Source: Candidatus Uhrbacteria bacterium (lineage in GTDB: Bacteria; Patescibacteriota; Patescibacteriia; UBA9934; UBA11717). Taken from it: 8,238 nucleotides of DNA. Where the stretch lies: the NCBI GenBank assembly GCA_013203725.1, contig JABMPK010000074.1, forward strand, positions 1-8,238, in the 5' to 3' direction. Below are positions 5,477-8,238 of this stretch, in pieces (position 1 is the first letter of the stretch; the number at the start of each line of letters is the position of its first letter). The notes beneath the pieces are model-generated. The model made no database searches. It had not been told where the DNA came from and saw nothing but the letters and a program-made list of their open reading frames with translations. The translations under genes and the position numbers were made by a program.

Positions 5477-6218
5477 AAACGAGCCCAAGCACAAGGTCAC
5501 CATAGAAAAATGCGATCAACATACCAACCATTAGGTAGGCGCCAAGCGGAACATGTGTTTTTCTTGAGGCCTTTTTTTGTGCGATCAATACAACGGCGTG
5601 AGTGGCTCCTATCATATACCCAAGCATTATACCGACAACTACTCCCGGGAAACCAAGAGAGAGTCCTATGACTCCTCCAAGGATCATGTCCCCAGATCCA
5701 ATGCCTTTACCTCGTGTAAGAGCGTACTGCAGGGCAAAGAAACCAGCGCCTCCAAGTCCTGTGAGTATCGCTATAGTGAGATTTCCACTTGCCATGGCGA
5801 CGCCGAGTAATACGATCGCGCTAACTAACGAGACTGGTACAGATACTTCCATGAACCTACCGTCTGATGCGAGAGTGTATATTGCAAAGATTGCTACAGC
5901 GAGGCTCTTTATAAGTAATACAGTATCACCACCATCTATCCATCGACCTGCCAGTAATACAAATAAGACAGCTCCGAGCGTCTCAAGGACAAGGTGCCAG
6001 ATTGTCAGCGGTTTTGAGCAACATTGAGTTTTGCCACCGGACAACAGAAAACCTATGATTGGCAGGTTTGCAGTCCACGGAAGTGGCGTTTTGCAATTGT
6101 CGCATTCAGATCGACCCGTTGTCCATTTCTCGCCGGCCGATTCTCTTACTACGACGCAATGTATAAAGCTTCCGATCGCAGCTCCAAGAAGTGCTGCGAA
6201 AATATATAGTAGAAACAT
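5472..6218 (-). CDS. pilD: Type IV prepilin peptidase (A24 family)
   Basis: This inner-membrane aspartyl protease cleaves the leader of type IV prepilins and often methylates the new N terminus. The 248-residue protein has many hydrophobic segments. After a first helix (1-24) comes the cytoplasmic cysteine-containing loop: ECDNCKTPLPW (38-48), LPIIGFLLSGGK (52-63), then C66-C67 and an E79 in the VLET motif. The two catalytic aspartates appear to be D119 (YTLASDGR) and D177 in the GSGD motif (174-177, followed by MILGG). The second zinc-binding pair is CC rather than the usual CxxC. No pilin or assembly-ATPase genes are present here. ATG 6218 has no strong ribosome-binding site; a possible extended -10 box lies at 6258-6266. 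It is the first of the leftward genes. Confidence 0.92.
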   Translation of the reverse strand: MFLLYIFAALLGAAIGSFIHCVVVRESAGEKWTTGRSECDNCKTPLPWTANLPIIGFLLSGGKTQCCSKPLTIWHLVLETLGAVLFVLLAGRWIDGGDTVLLIKSLAVAIFAIYTLASDGRFMEVSVPVSLVSAIVLLGVAMASGNLTIAILTGLGGAGFFALQYALTRGKGIGSGDMILGGVIGLSLGFPGVVVGIMLGYMIGATHAVVLIAQKKASRKTHVPLGAYLMVGMLIAFFYGDLVLGLVY

Positions 6219-6257
6219 ATAGAGGGAAGCCTTGGCTAGCGATTTAATCTTAGTGTA

Positions 6258-6266
6258 AGTATATCA
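6258..6266 (-). promoter_or_regulatory. Candidate extended -10 promoter of the prepilin peptidase gene
   Basis: The minus strand reads TGATATACT at 6266-6258, a TATACT (5 of 6) with the TGn extension, nearly identical to the element before the DsbA-like gene. The predicted start near 6251 leaves a leader of about 33 bases. The best -35 match is TTCAAT at 18 bp, which is weak. Confidence 0.45.
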
Positions 6267-6349
6267 GTTCATTTCGGATTAATTGAATGTTTGTCTTTAT
6301 TACCTATTTTTCATCAATTGAGGATGGATATTTGACAGGAGTGCGGGTT

Positions 6350-6359
6350 CGTGATCACG
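6350..6359. promoter_or_regulatory. 10-bp palindrome in the pilD-uvrA divergent spacer
   Basis: CGTGATCACG is a perfect palindrome roughly midway in the 267-bp spacer (6219-6485), the only non-coding stretch that separates divergent genes here. It could be an operator, but it matches neither the CTGT-N8-ACAG nor the GAAC-N4-GTTC LexA box. A perfect 10-bp palindrome can occur by chance. Confidence 0.2.
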
Positions 6360-6376
6360 CTCTCCACCTTCGACGC

Positions 6377-6405
6377 TTGCCACATATCAAAACATATGAT
6401 ATTGT
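6377..6405 (+). promoter_or_regulatory. Candidate promoter of uvrA
   Basis: TTGCCA (6377-6382, 5 of 6 to TTGACA), a 17-base spacer and TATTGT (6400-6405, 4 of 6 to TATAAT) form the best-spaced sigma-70-like pair before uvrA. The start would lie near 6412, with a leader of about 74 bases. A separate TATGAT at 6395-6400 overlaps it, so the exact box is uncertain. Confidence 0.35.
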
Positions 6406-6485
6406 CGACGACGCTTAGTAGTTTCAGCAAAAGTACTCAATACTTTACCTTGTTACATTAACCGCATCGAATTGCCGACTATATT

Positions 6486-8238
6486 ATGTCAGATTTCATT
6501 AGTGTAAGAGGAGCGCGCGTTCACAATTTGAAAAATATAGACGTAGACATTCCAAAAGGAAAGTTTACAGTTGTTACGGGACTTTCTGGTTCTGGTAAGT
6601 CGTCCATCGCATTCGATACTATCTATGCGGAGGGGCAACGCCGGTACATGGAGAGTCTTTCTTCATATGCGAGACAGTTTTTGGAACTTCAGGACAAGCC
6701 GGACGTAGACGAGATTACAGGTTTGTCTCCAACTATTGCTATTGACCAAAAAACAGCATCAACTAACCCGCGATCGACTGTGGGAACTGTTACGGAGATT
6801 TACGATTCGATGCGAGTTTTATATGCGCGAGCTGGTCAGGCGCATTGTCCAGAGTGCCATATTCCAGTTACAGAGCAGACAGCAGAGCAGATTGCTGACT
6901 CTCTTTTGAAAGTTATAGAAGAGTCAGACGTTTTCCTTTTGGCACCGATGGTTAGAGGGCAGAAGGGTGAACACAAAATGGTTCTAACAGCTGCAGATCA
7001 GTCTGGATACAAGTCCGCAAGATACGATGGGCTGTTGATGGATATTGATGAGTTGATGGCCATGCGGAAGGATAAGAAGAAATTGCACGATATTGACATC
7101 GTTATCGCACGATTTTCGGAGGGTCAGGACGTGACTCGAGAATCGATGCTAGAAACGCTTAAGGTGGCGCTTGATCTTGGAAACGGGATGGTGACAATGA
7201 TGCGTGACGATACGGGTGAAGACAAATTGTATTCGCAGGCTTTGGTGTGTCCTGAATGTAGTCGCTCGCTTCCAAGCCTTCAGCCAAACATGTTCTCGTT
7301 CAACTCGCCTCACGGTGCGTGTCCTGATTGTACTGGGCTTGGAGTAAAGCTCGTGCTTGAGCCAGACCTCGTGATTCCAAACAAGCGACTCACGTTGGCG
7401 GAGGGTGCTGTAAAGCCTTGGAGTCGAATTGCTGGTAACTCTACCGCGTACTTGAAGCTGCTCGAAGTTGTTGGGAAGAAGCACAAGTTTGATATACACA
7501 CACCGTTGAATAAGTTTTCTGCATCAAAATTGAGATTGATTTTAAATGGTACAGATCAGGAGGAGTACGTTGTTGGCGGTAAAAAGATAGTGTTTCCAGG
7601 TGTTGTGGGGATGCTTGACACCAAGTATCGCGAAACGGATTCTGATTACGTGCGAAAGGAGCTTGAGACATACATGCGTTCGATGCGATGCCCTGAGTGT
7701 GACGGAAAGCGATTGCGCGCCGAAAGTTTAGTTGTAAAAGTTGCCGGTAAGCACATCCACGAACTCGTGCAGATTCCATTGGACGAGTTGATGGTATTTT
7801 TCGATGGGGTGGCTAGCGATGTTGCCAATAGTGACCTGTCAGAGATCGAGCACAAGGTGATTGAAAGTGTGAGGAAGGAAGTCGCTAGACGTTTAGAGAA
7901 CCTGATCAACGTTGGATTGTCTTACCTTACGTTGGATCGATCGGCTGTTACATTGTCTGGCGGTGAGTCACAGCGTGTGAGACTTGCAACGCAGTTAGGA
8001 ACAGGATTATCTGGCGTGATCTACATTCTCGACGAGCCATCTATCGGTTTGCACCAACGTGACAACGACAAGTTGATAGACACGATAAAGACACTTCGAG
8101 ATGGTGAGAATACTGTCATCGTTGTGGAGCACGATCTTGCCATGATGCGTGCTGCCGACCACATCATAGATGTTGGTCCGGGGGCTGGAGTTTATGGTGG
8201 AGAGATTATCGCGCAGGGAACAGCAGAGGATCTTGCGA
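6486..8238 (+). CDS. uvrA: Excinuclease ABC subunit A (UvrA), 5' part
   Basis: UvrA is the damage-recognition ATPase of nucleotide excision repair; it loads UvrB onto lesions. The first 584 residues are in the window. Visible are the first Walker A GLSGSGKSS (32-40), a CPEC at 121-124, the UvrB-binding and insertion region (about 119-250), a zinc finger C255-x2-C258-x20-C279-x2-C282 with exactly the family's spacing, CPEC at 402-405, the ABC signature LSGGESQR (490-497) and a Walker B region VIYILDEPSIGLHQRD (511-526). The second ATPase half is beyond the edge, as the family is usually 830-950 residues. ATG 6486 is chosen because an in-frame stop (6459-6461) lies just upstream and the sequence after it matches the family start (ISVRGARVHNLKNI). 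No Shine-Dalgarno is visible. It is divergent from pilD. Confidence 0.97.
   Translation, partial: MSDFISVRGARVHNLKNIDVDIPKGKFTVVTGLSGSGKSSIAFDTIYAEGQRRYMESLSSYARQFLELQDKPDVDEITGLSPTIAIDQKTASTNPRSTVGTVTEIYDSMRVLYARAGQAHCPECHIPVTEQTAEQIADSLLKVIEESDVFLLAPMVRGQKGEHKMVLTAADQSGYKSARYDGLLMDIDELMAMRKDKKKLHDIDIVIARFSEGQDVTRESMLETLKVALDLGNGMVTMMRDDTGEDKLYSQALVCPECSRSLPSLQPNMFSFNSPHGACPDCTGLGVKLVLEPDLVIPNKRLTLAEGAVKPWSRIAGNSTAYLKLLEVVGKKHKFDIHTPLNKFSASKLRLILNGTDQEEYVVGGKKIVFPGVVGMLDTKYRETDSDYVRKELETYMRSMRCPECDGKRLRAESLVVKVAGKHIHELVQIPLDELMVFFDGVASDVANSDLSEIEHKVIESVRKEVARRLENLINVGLSYLTLDRSAVTLSGGESQRVRLATQLGTGLSGVIYILDEPSIGLHQRDNDKLIDTIKTLRDGENTVIVVEHDLAMMRAADHIIDVGPGAGVYGGEIIAQGTAEDLA

Noticed and set aside
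5602..6027. Forward 141-residue open frame inside the prepilin peptidase gene
   Set aside because: It is antisense to a well-supported gene; the rich Pro/Ser/Thr content is what the complement of Gly- and hydrophobic-rich codons gives.
6332..6337. Perfect TTGACA as the uvrA -35 box
   Set aside because: No -10-like hexamer occurs 16-18 bases downstream (the sequence there is GC-containing, TCACGC), so the pair at 6377-6405 is preferred.
6480..6485. TATATT directly before the uvrA ATG as a -10 box of a leaderless transcript
   Set aside because: It touches the start codon, so transcription would begin inside the coding sequence, after the ATG.
7149..7909. Several overlapping leftward open frames opposite uvrA
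   Set aside because: They are in antisense frames of a strongly conserved gene, overlap one another and show no recognisable motifs.
1..8238. Recoded TGA (glycine), as in Gracilibacteria and Absconditabacteria
   Set aside because: All the recognised genes are full length without in-frame TGA and use GGN for conserved glycines.

Overview
The window looks like chromosomal DNA of an uncultured bacterium using the standard genetic code. Small genome-style packing, a membrane-anchored orphan solute-binding protein, RNase J with a basic N-terminal tail, a short SecG, a prepilin peptidase and an almost complete lack of Shine-Dalgarno sequences together suggest a member of the Candidate Phyla Radiation (Patescibacteria, perhaps a Paceibacteria/Parcubacteria lineage). 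That placement is inference from style and gene content; no 16S or marker search was possible.

Layout, left to right. Bases 2-136 probably hold the 3' end of an unidentified rightward gene, which converges on RNase J. A perfect 12-bp hairpin terminator (160-189) separates the two. Everything from 200 to 6218 that encodes a product is leftward: RNase J (200-2068), tRNA-Leu(CAG) (2306-2391), an SBP_bac_5 peptide-binding-like protein (2417-4240), SecG (4273-4491), a membrane-anchored DsbA-like thioredoxin-fold protein (4564-5370) and a type IV prepilin peptidase (5472-6218). A 267-bp divergent spacer follows, then uvrA, which runs rightward off the end (6486 onward, 584 of an expected ~830-950 residues).

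The leftward genes share a cell-envelope theme: SecG is part of the Sec translocon, the prepilin peptidase matures pilins at the inner membrane, the DsbA-like protein acts outside the membrane, and the binding protein is exported and anchored. tRNA-Leu and RNase J are information-processing genes following in the same direction. secG and the binding protein look like a two-gene operon with their own promoter, and the tRNA lies only 25 bp behind that operon. uvrA is the separate nucleotide excision repair gene.

I do not see a new multi-gene system. The best leads are regulatory and structural. A consensus extended -10 box in front of the DsbA-like gene predicts transcription starting exactly at the A of its ATG, i.e. 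a leaderless mRNA. The DsbA-like protein has CPFS in place of CxxC. A predicted 5'-terminal hairpin sits on the RNase J mRNA. The 237-bp tRNA-RNase J spacer holds an inverted array of a degenerate 7-bp repeat plus a REP-like long hairpin whose stem begins in the tRNA CCA tail.
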